Assembly (NCBI GenBank): GCA_017591395.1
Contig: WEDG01005438.1
Location: 33,175-97,174, forward strand
Source of the DNA: Schistocephalus solidus
Taxonomy: Eukaryota; Platyhelminthes; Cestoda; Diphyllobothriidea; Diphyllobothriidae
Direction of reading: 5' to 3'
DNA length: 64,000 nucleotides
Below, piece by piece: positions 11,010 through 21,169 of the stretch. The notes beneath the pieces were generated by a model, which saw only the letters and a program-made list of their open reading frames with translations, did not search any database and was not told where the DNA came from. Each line of letters starts with the position of its first letter. Within the stretch, counting starts at the first letter, position 1. The translations under genes and the position numbers were made by a program.

Positions 11010-11764
11010 TCTGTCTCTCAGTTAAGGTCATCATACGGAGATCTCGCAAGATTTGGCTCGTCTTCTAAGAAAGCAGCTGGCTGCTTGAATGCACTGGAGA
11101 ACGCTGCTCTGTGAGGCAGCATAGCTTGAGTAAACTGTTGCCTTTTGTGGTTTGCGTGTGTGAAAGTGGCTATGCCCAAAGTGCCTTCTCAGTGAGGTTT
11201 TTACGGGCTCTCAGTTCAGCTCACACCTTCTGCGGTCATGTGCAGCAACACGAGCACGTCCAGGTGCACATACTTTGGCTCATCACCTTCGCTTCCCACT
11301 TCCGCTGCCCACGGAAGCCGAAAACAGTACACAGTTAGTGTGCTGGCACCAGCATTGTTGTGCTGGTGTTAGGGGGGAGGGGGTAAGGGGGGTTAAATGC
11401 CTTCTTCAAAACAATATACAGGCGTTTTTGCATGTGATTAATTTGTATGGAATTGGTGAGCAAGAGGGGAAAATTGCGACGCTGAGGCGGTGGCATAGTT
11501 GATGTACGATCAACTTCAATGAGCGTGACAGGAGGTCTATTCTTTGAAGCCTCTTCCTTAAACGCGCAGGAATGGCACGGCACGACCAGTAGTGTCAAAC
11601 GCCTACACAGTGTCCGGGAGGCATTTCGTCAGACTAAAGAAGGACACTGAGAGCTATAGAAATCAAAGTCATACCAAGGAGGGTCACTACGACCTATGAG
11701 TAATACTAACTTGTGCACTGATTCGATAACAACGTATTTTGATTGGAAGACTGGAATAAGACTG
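11010..11764. other. No gene recognised
   Basis: After an AC/CT simple run near 10990-11020, the sequence holds only short ORFs. Nothing matches the repeats named here. Confidence 0.35.
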
Positions 11765-12400
11765 TGAGCAGTGAACTCTGGTTTACATGATACACCATAT
11801 TGACAGCATACTACGTAGGTAGGTAGATACTAAGTAAAAACCCAGATAAGCATGGTTCACCGATCTTCTGACGCTGCATGACATATCTGCGAGGAGTTTG
11901 GTTCATAAGTGGCTCCTCCCGGCGTTTCCCGTGTACTTTCTGGTAGATGATCCAGTTACCCAGTGGCCGCTGTGTAATTTCTTCAGAAATGAATCGTTAA
12001 CATGCAGTAAATAAGTCGGGATTAAACTCCATAGGCACAAACCAAAGTTTGATATGAATACATTGGCCAAACTCCATCAGCCACAGCAGAATAACCGCGT
12101 AACATGCAGTATCATATAAAGCGGTTACATGATACATCATATTCACAGCGTAGGTACTAGCCAAAAGCCCGGACACGCATGTTTCGCCGATATTCTGCCA
12201 CTGTATGATACAGCTGCGAGGGGTTCGCCTGTCCAGTGGGTCCCCACCGTGTTCCCTGGTAGATCCTCCAGTTTTGAAATCGTTGACTTGTAGTTTCCTC
12301 GGAAAAAGTCACTACCTTGAAGTAAATTAGTCTGAATTCAGTTCTATAGGCGCAGTTTGAAGCCTGACATTTAAAAATTAAATGCGACCGCCTCGTCAGC
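11765..12400 (+). repeat. Repeat F, direct dimer in inverse orientation
   Basis: Two direct copies about 325 bp apart. Both have GTTTACATGATACACCATAT / GGTTACATGATACATCATAT starts, a CATGTTTCGCCGATATTCTG-type block, CTGCGAGG.GTT..., CTGGTAGAT.CTCCAGTT-type and TAATTTCTTCAGAAATGAA-type blocks, and an ATAGGC.CA..TTTGA end. Reverse-complemented, the CGTGTTTCGC..CTGC..CGCGAGGGATTCG part matches the array at 9.44-10.1 kb, so the two dimers face opposite ways. Confidence 0.6.
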
Positions 12401-12805
12401 GAAACTAGCACGGAAGCTTCCATGTGCTACGTTATGCGTGGCGGTCACAACTGTTCGAGTCAGTAATGCGTACGCCCGCAGACTGCAGTGAAAAAAGTCA
12501 ACCGATCAACCAATCACTCGATATGTTTAAATCTGAGCTTTTATGTAGGCAGCAAATGCAGCAACTAACACACAACGCTGACGCACATGCAACCTGCAAA
12601 GGCGTCTCGGCCTCGCTCAGCTCATACAAAATGGATTTTAAATCTGGTGTCGTCAACCGATGTCTGGCGTTCTGCTAGACATAGCGGGCACCTTCGAGCA
12701 CACCTAACTCGCAAAACCGGGGGCCTAGGAGGCGGGAGAGGAGCTGACAGCTGTTCCATTTCTACAACACCACTTTCCGATATGCTGTTCTACCAGCAGA
12801 CTGGG

Positions 12806-12880
12806 GCAGCTAGTAGCGCGAGCGCTAACACAAATCAACGTGTACAACCCGGAGCTCGATTCCATCCAGATGGCCCTTAA
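12806..12880 (+). repeat. Possible tRNA-like (pol III box) sequence
   Basis: GGGGCAGCTAGTAGCGCG resembles an A box and GCTCGATTCC, about 45-50 bases on, resembles a B box. Stem pairing is poor. If real, it is a decayed tRNA-derived SINE head rather than a gene. Confidence 0.25.
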
Positions 12881-12954
12881 GTTTTCCACATTCGACATCA
12901 GCCTGCCTGGTGTGACATTGGCCGGAAGCGCAGACAATTCCCGAGTGGAGAGTT

Positions 12955-13250
12955 TGCGCTACGTCAGCTTCTCATTGCCCCGTGCCAAGACGGCGCACAC
13001 GCGCACGCGCGTCAAGGCAACTGCGTACGCAACAGCTGATTGGACATTTGTCTCCGTCCTACCACGCGTGCCAAGGACGCACAACGATGCGTAAGCAGTG
13101 GCCACGGTGTGGGAATGAGGGCCAACCAGGCAAGTAGCCACACAAAAATGCCCTGTGCAACGCACTCCGCCTGCAGACCCGCATATAAATCGAAGAGTGG
13201 CGGGGGGCAGTGCAACAGGCGGTCTTTGTTTGTGGACTGGGAATTATGTA
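12955..13250 (+). promoter_or_regulatory. CpG-rich stretch with CCAAT-like and TATA-like boxes (tentative)
   Basis: CpG-rich sequence (GCGCACACGCGCACGCGCG) is followed by ATTGG (inverted CCAAT, 13039-13043) and by GCATATAAAT at 13181-13190. The order fits a promoter facing right, but no convincing coding exon follows in the next kilobase. It could belong to a decayed element. Confidence 0.2.
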
Positions 13251-13894
13251 GATGAGCAAGACGAAGACAATGGGTTGTGTGTGGACAAAAAAACCTGAAA
13301 GGGTCGCAGGAAAGCGCCGAGGTCCATCGGACCTTAACCGAACCTTGTCACACATGGTGAACCTAGTTTAAATCGACGATCGAAATGTCGAATATGGCCG
13401 CTATTGCATACCCCTCCTTATGCGTCCTCAGAGGAACACCGTGGAATAGCATGAATAGAGACCAAAATATGCCCTTCTAGATTCAGTAAAAAAGAAGGCT
13501 GGTCGAGTGTCATTCCGGAGCACGGATATTCATGAAGGAAAGACTCTGACGTTGTTGAGTTCCCGGGTTACTTTGCTGACTACAGCAAAATCCTGTGCGG
13601 CAAACCGCAGTTGGTAGGAGAGGCAAGAGGGAGAAAGAGAGTGAGGCCGACACGGGGTTGCCTCCTTAGTTTCTTCCCGTCCTGTATTTTATGGCAGCAT
13701 CCATAATGCTGTTAGATATTCACTAAGACAGCCGGCAGCAGACCCAAAAAGGCCGTAAGCCTAGCTTCTCATTGTGAGCAGAATTTATTCATTTTATTAA
13801 CTGAATGCTGTTTGGATAAGGTCCCATTTGTGCGCGACTGTTAGGTGGCAATACAGCGACGCTCACACTGGAAAATCCAGCCCTGCGGCGTAGT

Positions 13895-14001
13895 GGCGCA
13901 CAGTCTTCACTACAGTAAGTCTGGCGTGCTTGAACCCATCATGATGCACTAAAAGCCATGGCCTGAAAGGTGGCCAACTGATGGGATAACTCGATCCTCC
14001 C

Positions 14002-14072
<71 letters not shown>

Positions 14073-14260
14073 GTGGCTGAAAGAATTGACGCAGCCTGTA
14101 CTGGCTGCTTCTCAATGTCACCTCTAGGGCATGCTCCTCATGTGAGAATAAGTTTAGCCTTGTCAGGCACTGCGGTGGTATTGGCTTGCCATCGGAGCAA
14201 AGCGGGTGAGAGAAGAGAGAGGGTGCGGTAGATGCTGCGCTTAAGGCGTGAGGCATGACG
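13895..14260 (+). repeat. Divergent repeat U copy split by an AT microsatellite
   Basis: The U head GCACTAAAAGCCATGGCC and GGCCAACTGATGGGATAACT (13944-13993) is interrupted by an AT run. U-like body follows (AAGTGGCTGA, then GAGAGAAGAGAGAGGGTGCG with GTAGATGCTGCGC). Divergence is high. Confidence 0.5.
14004..14069. repeat. (AT)33 microsatellite
   Basis: Uninterrupted alternating A and T for 66 bases. Likely polymorphic and able to form a hairpin or cruciform. Its perfection contrasts with the decayed repeat around it, so the expansion is recent. Confidence 0.98.
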
Positions 14261-14916
14261 TGAATGTTGCCGCTGACGACGGTCGACCAGTCATGTGGCG
14301 AAACTCGTGAGACCGACTGGCATTCCAAACACTTGCCTACGTCAGGTTACAATACTGATCAGCATAGAAGAACTCCGAGACAAGTCGTGCAGGCCAGGAT
14401 ACTAGCTTTTCAGCCACCTGAAAAAGTACACCAACTGAAAATATTGTTCCATTGATTTTAAAAGACTGAACAAACCTAATCATATACTACTTAATGATGT
14501 GCCGAAAGGTTCGTTATTATAAGTTTGTTGTGTGTGAAAGTAGGTCTCCTTAAAATGTTGTACTTGAAGAAAGGGTGTTTCCTGTTTCTAAAAGTAGTTA
14601 AGAAAATTGATATTCAAAACTCAACTTCCTGGTGCACTTGCGTTTACCACTGCTAAACTGTCGACTTTTATTTTCCAAGTAAACAAAATTACACACCTCT
14701 TTGCGTAGACACCCAGTGATCATACAATCTTGCAGTATATATTGCCCATGTTGTATGCTCCAAAAGTAGTATCCGCAAACACAAGGATACTAAGCTACTA
14801 AATAATCACTTTGGTGTCTCCAGATTTCGTAGTAGTAAAAACATATGTATACCTGGCGAATGCCCTTCATTAAAAACAATTTAAACCGTAACTTTTCAAA
14901 CGGGTTTTGCCACGCA

Positions 14917-15035
14917 CACACTTCAGTTTGACCGTCGTAATCCGACGATGTCCAGCGGATGCTCCACAGAAGGATAGTTCAGGGACGGTGATTTGTGCGC
15001 AAATTAGTTTTAAGTGATCGTAGACTTGCACGTGC
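14917..15035 (-). repeat. Partial repeat U (3' body only)
   Basis: Matches the body end: CAGTTTGACCGTCGTAATCC, GACGATGTCC, CAGGGACGGTGATTTG, AAATTAGTTTTAAGTGAT, CGTAGACTTGC. Head and central region are missing. Confidence 0.7.
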
Positions 15036-15347
15036 TTTCTAGTAGGATTGGATGAATCTTTTTTGGCAATGCGGGTAGTGAGTCGCACGAATGAATACCT
15101 TTGGCATCGCGCTAGAGGACTTGGAAATCACCTTCTGACGAGAGATAGGCTCTGTTAACTTAGGCTATTCAACGTCTTGGGGTCCGCAATCTGCCCTATG
15201 TTCGAAAGCCTTCGTCGTATGCGTCAATGTCAATGTTTGCTAGATCAATGGGCATTACTTTCAGGGCTACAGGAGATATTTTTCAATGTTCCACATCTAG
15301 TTGATGCTGATGACAATGGCGGTGATGAAAATGATAGTAATAGTGCT

Positions 15348-15407
15348 GGAGAAGGAGGAGGAGGAGGAGGAGGAGGAGGAGTAGGAGGAGGAGGAGGAGG
15401 AGGAGGA
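15348..15407. repeat. (GGA)n microsatellite
   Basis: About 60 bases of GGA repeat with one GTA interruption. It creates spurious glycine-rich and proline-rich ORFs on the two strands, which I do not accept as genes. Confidence 0.95.
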
Positions 15408-15419
15408 AAAGGGAAAAGC

Positions 15420-16145
15420 AAGTGAAACAAAAACGGAGCAAGAGTGAAGGTTATTAACTCACCTCTAACATGCACGTGTGAATGCCGGCGATGAAGGGAA
15501 CAGGTGACCTCGGAGAGAAAACGGGTGAGGAAACAAAGCAGAGGACTCACTGTAACACCTCCAATAACTTCTTCGTCAGCAGCAGATAAATCGGTAGGAC
15601 CCTAAAAAGATCGAGTTAGGGGATGAGGAGAGGTAGAACTCACCAGGAGAGAGGATGAAGAAGAGTAATGGCGGCGATGATACAGAGCGTGAGTCTTTCT
15701 CGACTCCTTGAGCAAAAGAGGATATTCTTTTCGAGAAGGCAACTAAAAAATATACAACATATATCGACACATAGGGCTGTAGAGGATATAAAAATTGAAC
15801 GAACAGAAGAGAAGTGAAAAAAAGACAGCCAAGACAGCATATCAGTATCCGGCAAGTACCAGCCCAAGAAGTGCACTGATCGCCAAGCCTACCAATCCTA
15901 CTACTCACCGCAAACGAATGCACACTTGTGAGGCATTATATGGACAACTGGGTGGTGTACACATGTAGGGGCTGTGAAAGAAATCAAGGTCTGGGAAGCC
16001 GGAAGCCTCTGTGGCTGATTCGGTCAGCGTTGGGTGAACACACCTCACAAGGAGTGAGGGGGAGATACAAATGGGGAAGGCTCCCAGTCCCTCCAAGTGG
16101 AATCACGAGAAGGATGCGTTGTATCTCTGCGCTGTCAGGATTGTT
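15420..16145. other. No gene recognised
   Basis: Purine-rich on the + strand (GAGGA, GAAGA). Hydrophobic-looking minus-strand ORFs near 15.6-15.9 kb have no recognisable motif and overlap each other. Confidence 0.35.
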
Positions 16146-16147
16146 TG

Positions 16148-16400
16148 TATGGCCTCATAAACAGGACAGGAGAATATGAACGTCCCATTCAATTAATAAG
16201 GGTAGCGCTGCACATACATCCAGGAAGCGGAAATATCCTCGTATCCTAGCCCTAACATAAACCTAAACCGTAACCCTAAGCCTACTTTAAACTCTAACCC
16301 TACAGTTAACACTAACCCTAACTTTCACTATGACCTTCACCTCAACTGTACACTTAACCGTAATCCTAACGATAAGTCTTCCTTGCACAAATTCCCTTCG
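16148..16400 (+). mobile_element. Telomere-like fold-back element, right end lost
   Basis: The left end TATGGCCTCATAAACAGGAC matches the termini at 6918 and 17115. Degenerate CCCTAA repeats follow from about 16245 to 16370 (AGCCCTAACATAAACCTAAA, GTAACCCTAAGCC). The matching right terminus is not visible, so the copy is truncated. Confidence 0.55.
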
Positions 16401-16914
16401 CAGCTACGGAGGTAGGAGGGTTGATGACGTTCGTGAATGACTATAGGTCAGAAATTCATCAATAACATGCTCAGTAATTAATGGAAGGGGAATTCAGCCT
16501 AGGTGTGTGCAGCATTACGGACAACAACCGAAATGGTCAATTGATCCTTCGTCAAAATGTTTACACTAACAGTACTAGGGGGTTATGGTTCACTGCAGAT
16601 GGTATCTCACGGAAAACTGTCCAAGAATTGAAATGTTCACCTCTTCGATTGTACCCTGTCCAAGCATTAAAGAAGGTCTAGTACATTTACTCGTCTTTTG
16701 GCCCCGGCCGATACTTTTATCGTCCTCTTCTGGAGTGCTTGTGATCTCGCCTTATTCAATTGCTGATTTCTGTCACCTTATTTTGAGTGATCTGGGTCTA
16801 GCCTGACGCCTAAATGCTGCAGTTCCCTGTTTTTTTTACAATGTCCAGTAACATTCTCATTTAATTCTAGCCTAACGGCAAACAAACTTGCTCTTTGCGT
16901 GAATTAGGCGACCT

Positions 16915-17114
16915 ATGTAGTGGTAAGGATTGCATATACAGCAGGACATAAGCACAGAAATCCCCGTAATAAAGGTGAAATCGCGCAAAATTCCAGGGAC
17001 ATTAGGGTTGTGGATAAAGCTAGGGTTAGGTTTAAGGTGGGGGTTATGATATGGGGATATTTACTCCTGGAATTCAGTGCAAGGCCACCCACTTTAAACG
17101 GTTAGGATTACTTA
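16915..17114 (-). mobile_element. Telomere-like fold-back element, opposite orientation, partial
   Basis: The core reads as TTAGGG-type (ACATTAGGGTTGTGG, GCTAGGGTTAGGTTTAAGG, 17000-17040). Its inner end repeats AATTCCAGGG on the left and CTGGAATTCAGTGCAAGG on the right mirror those of the copy at 6918-7272. It abuts the next copy at 17115 head-on. Confidence 0.5.
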
Positions 17115-17391
17115 TATGGTCCCCTAAAAAGGACAGGGAAATAGAAACGCCGGAAAGCGCAAATATTCCCGTGTTCTACCCCAACACTAGGTCTGACGTA
17201 AACCTAAAACATAACCCTACTCTTACCGTTAATATGAACCCCAACTTTTACCTCGATTTTAACCCAAACCTTAACCCTAAACGGAACTCTAACCCTTACC
17301 ACAAAATAAACCCATTTTTCTGGAATTTGGCCCAAAGAAACCTGTATTGCGGGGGCTTCCGGTTCTCACGGTCCTGTTCAGGGGGCGCATA
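17115..17391 (+). mobile_element. Telomere-like fold-back element, both termini present
   Basis: The left end TATGGTCCCCTAAAAAGGAC pairs with the right end, whose reverse complement reads TATGCGCCCCCTGAACAGGA. The core (17195-17305) is degenerate CCCTAA/AACCCTA. The Asn-Pro-rich ORF across it (17051-17392) is a product of the hexamer repeat. Confidence 0.6.
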
Positions 17392-17399
17392 GATGGGAT

Positions 17400-18645
17400 G
17401 GTAAATTATCGAGGGCTCCCTTTTGCCTAACTCAGTTCATTTACGAGTCAACGAGCTGTCACAGTCCGCGTACTGAGACAGAAAGGTCAACCAAGCAGTA
17501 CACATCTTTAAGTGCGGAAACTTGAATAGTTGGCAACGAAAATGGTTATGAACAATGTGCTACGGGTGGTCATTTTGGAACAGAAATTTTATTAATAAGA
17601 GGAATTGAAATAAGCCAAGTGGCAGTACAGTTGACCCCCGCTGATTCGCTGTTCAGGATTTGCAGATTTTTTCATGGAGCATAGCTAAAATATTCGCTTA
17701 TTATTTTCATCTAATTTCGTAACTGAAATAAACTGTTTATGATGCCAAAATAATTTAATTGTTTTTTACTATTAATACTAAATGTCCGCGCCTGAATATA
17801 GGAGTAACTTGAAAAGTTTTCGCCTTGGTAAGAGTAACAATTGTAGATGTGTTCACGATAGCTGTAACCCAGACAGTTTGGAGGGTAATGGTGCAAAATG
17901 ACTTTGAAGGAATATTAGAGTTTTAGGCTGATAGTAAAGGTACGTTTGGTGTTAAAACATTAAAATCCGCAATAAAAAGCGCTTTTAGAAAATCTCAGCT
18001 AATTGCGGGTAGCGGTGGTCCATAACCCCTCGCAAATATCGGAGGTCGACTGTAGTTGTGTCCAAAAAGAAAGCTACGAATTGCCAGCTTTGAAGGGTAC
18101 TGCGCAGAGGGATAAGCACTTCCTTGAGTAATATCGCCACCAGGACATGCCAGGATGCGTCAAACTGCTATGCTTAAATCGCGAAACTCTATTACTGGCT
18201 GGAGGCAGTCGTGAACGGACGATAAAATCGCTGCCAGGCGGCCCCTGTTTGTTAATTGGCCACGGCCCACGATAGCAGCATCATGAGAACAGGAATGTAC
18301 GCTGAGCGATGGGTCATCAGCCTCAGTTCCCCACAAACTGGCTGATTTATTTAGGCTCAAAACAATTTCTTTATGGTCTGTGATGTGGATCTCCTTAGCT
18401 GACCGACTTACGACAAAAAAATCAGTCAAAAGAGATATTCCGCTCGTCCTAGATTTATCGGTAAACCTCATTCGATGGCAAAGAGGAGGTGAGTAGATCA
18501 TAGCCATTAAATGCTGATTGACTCGGTACCTTCGCCGTCATCAAAATCTCAGCGATGATGTGCAATTCATTAGTTTCGACGTTGCCTTTCAAAATGACAG
18601 AGAGAGAGAGAGATAGCGGTGACTTGCGACTGGCAAATTGAGACA
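17400..18645. other. No gene recognised
   Basis: Short ORFs only. A (GA)7 run lies at about 18599-18613. Minus-strand ORFs at 18.2-18.5 kb show no family motif. Confidence 0.35.
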
Positions 18646-18647
18646 AA

Positions 18648-19056
18648 CGTGCGCTGCATCTGCCACACACACACGACAGTTCGACCGTCGTAGTCCGACG
18701 ATGTCCACCGTATGCTCCATGGGAAAATGGAGCAGGGACGGTGACTTGCGCGTGATTTAGTTTAAAGTGATAGTAGACTTGCGCTGCACCTACCGCACTC
18801 TCTCCTCCTCCCCCACCTGAGCCCGGTGTCAAGACAGAGTCAAGAAGACCGGAGGCAGGAGAAGACGCAGGTGGCTGGCGCGGCCGGGCCCCCTATGTCC
18901 TAGCCACCCCTAGGCGTGCCACCACACCTCCATGTTCGGCATTTGTTATGGGAGCGCAACCCGAATAACGCCTGCCGTGCCCTAATTTGGCCCCCGTGTT
19001 GGTCCAACGCATCTACCACGTGGCCCGTTTAGGGGGCACACACACACACACACACA
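18648..19056 (-). repeat. Repeat U, module-b copy with (AC)n end
   Basis: A full unit on the minus strand: (TG)n and CCCCCTAAACGGGCCACGTG at 19056-19020, the GCGTTATTCGGGTTGCGCTC head, the GGTGTGGTGGCACGCCTAGG joint, and the body ending GGACATCGTCGGACTACGAC at about 18705. The best single reference copy in the window. Confidence 0.85.
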
Positions 19057-19869
19057 TACACTCTCTATTCCATCACTCACATTGTTACGACGACAAGACA
19101 ATGTTCAAACGACCGGAGGTGAAAGTGGGTGCAGTGGCTGACAATTTGAAGCACCCATCTACACGCACCACACACAGGATCAGACCCCATCGCATGTACC
19201 CAGCTAAAATAAGGGCGGATCGGTGCTCTCCCGAGTGAGAAGAGCCAATACAACCTTAGTCTTGACACGGACCGATTAATATCGTCGGTTGGTGACCTTC
19301 CAAGCTCCAACTATCAGCGTTTAATGATAGATCTAAGCGTATCGGATTTATTATTAGTGAGAAATGCGCCGATTTTCAGTGGGGATGGATTTCCAACTGC
19401 CGACCTCAGTCTTTATGTTTCATGACACAAGGCAAAGCTACTAACGTATCCCAAGACTTCCGCATTCAACACTTTGTGGAAACACAAAAAAGAAAAACTG
19501 CAACATCTACTTGAGTTGACACGGAGATTTCGAGTCAGACAAACAGACGATGGGTGGGTGTTTGGTAGCAAAGCTTAAAAGAAGGGACCTTTCTTGCTAA
19601 TTAAACTACTAGAACTGTCTATCAATAACAAGCCAGTAAGTTGGACAACTTCTAGCCCAGCTGTCTTCGAAGAATTCTGGTAGTTACGGCGTGAAAACGG
19701 TTGCCTGACACGCAGGTAGTCCTCGGTGAGGTTGAAAACCCGGCTTTCGACGAAGCATCGCTCCAATTGTCTGTGCAAGTGTCACTTATAGATGACGTGA
19801 CTACGTAGCGATGTGCATTTTTCTGCCGACTTTCGATGCCCGCACGCAGTCAGTCAGAATGCCTCGATA

Positions 19870-20010
19870 GTAGCTTTGGTTTTATGGGCAAAGACGTCGG
19901 GTCGTTTAACTCTGTCAGTCATTGCACGCACAACCACTTTGACTTCCTCTCGCCCTTGCAGAACGGTGGGCGAGGCAGGGCAAAGTGATGCCAATTCCGT
20001 GCAAGTCTGA
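19870..20010 (+). repeat. Very divergent repeat U-like fragment
   Basis: Shares GTCGGGTCGTTTAACTCTGT and CAGTCA with 702-726, then GTGGGCGAGGCAGGG and GCAAGTCTGATTCATTACAA with the U body. Assignment is by eye and weak. Confidence 0.35.
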
Positions 20011-20159
20011 TTCATTACAAACAGATTCATCGTTGCTTCCAAAGACAATCATGGACCTTGCGAACTGCGAACTACTGGTCATTAAAAACTCTGTAGAAGG
20101 TGAACCTTGGGTCTGAAATGCAAAGCATACCGGAGGGTGGGGCGAATGCATACCTCACA

Positions 20160-21075
20160 AATATGTCCACCCATTGGAGGGTATCGAGGGCTGCGTAGTA
20201 GTACTCGAAGCATCTCTAAAAGCGGTTAGAGGGAGAGCGAGAGAAAGATGGGACCTTACTCCATAGCAGGGATTGACCATTGAGGGAATGGGTACTCGGT
20301 GGCCCTAAAAAATAAGATTAGGAAAAAATTCATGATGCGCGCGCGCATTAACATCAGCTACCCATGTTCTCTTTAACCGAACCGCCCAAAAAAGTGTCCA
20401 TACAGGACGGATTCAGGAGAACAGCCTCCAGGAGTGGAGCGGGACTACACATTTACTAATTACCTGATCGCCGACTCCAGCAATTCCGGGGACGTTCGCC
20501 TGCTAAGTGGACAAATTGACAGGGTCCTCATCTTTATAATCGGTTAATTTAGTGTACTTTATATACTTCAATCTACTGACTTAGTAAGTAGTCCAAACCG
20601 ACTGGCAACTGCCACACGTAGTTGCCCCAGTAACCGGACAGGTCAGTAACTGGGCCTTTTAGTGAAGCTGAAAGCCATAAGGCCCGGTCACTCAATTCAA
20701 GGTCAATTCAATTCAATATAAAAAGTTGTGCGGGGGACGGGTATGAAGAAAGAAAGCGTGATATGCGTCGTTAAGCGGTGGCGCATTACGGGCAGGATAA
20801 ATAACAGTTACACTCAACGCAAAATGTGGCCCTCTTAAACAAACAATGGACAAGAGAGTGATGGCTTTATATGACTAGCACGTTCCAAGTAGACGCTCCT
20901 GCCATAGTAGCAAACATGCCGTGAAAAGTGGAACAGGCTCCACACCCGAAACGCACTCCAGTATAGTACGTTCGAAACAAATCGCTTCATAGGCAGTCAT
21001 CGGCAATTTCACAGACTCTCCGAACTGATGTTTGGAAGTTGAACGGGGCGGATGAGGCAATTTAACCAAGTTACG
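20160..21075. other. No gene recognised
   Basis: Contains a (GC)n blip at 20338 and a TCAATTCAATTCAATATAA tract near 20703-20722 that resembles the 3' tail of the non-LTR fragment at 34.95 kb. No coding evidence. Confidence 0.35.
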
Positions 21076-21089
21076 CGCCAGGTTATGCC

Positions 21090-21163
21090 CCACCCGAGGA
21101 TTAAACCCGCGACCTGTTGATTAGAAGTCCAACGCTCTCAACATTGAGCGACAGCCGTTGTGC
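21090..21163 (-). repeat. tRNA-like sequence (tRNA-Arg(TCT)-like pseudogene or SINE head)
   Basis: On the minus strand, A box TCGCTCAATGTTGAGAGCG, anticodon arm GTTGGACTTCTAATCAAC (a TCT anticodon loop with one stem base missing) and B box GGGTTTAATCC follow in tRNA order and spacing. The acceptor stem does not close and the anticodon stem is imperfect. A working tRNA gene is unlikely. Confidence 0.55.
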
Positions 21164-21169
21164 GGCTGC

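Noticed and set aside
15177..15425. ORF with a long glycine tract, and a proline-rich ORF antisense to it
   Set aside because: Both are translations of the (GGA)n microsatellite; the flanks show no protein signature.
17051..17392. 113-codon ORF rich in Asn-Pro
   Set aside because: It spans the border of two fold-back elements, and the NPN pattern follows from the degenerate CCCTAA hexamer.
18455..18832. Minus-strand ORF sharing peptides (GESAV..AQVYYHFKLNHAQ) with ORFs at 26.0-26.7 kb
   Set aside because: The shared peptides simply follow the DNA identity of repeat U; the frame is not kept in all copies, so no conserved protein is indicated.
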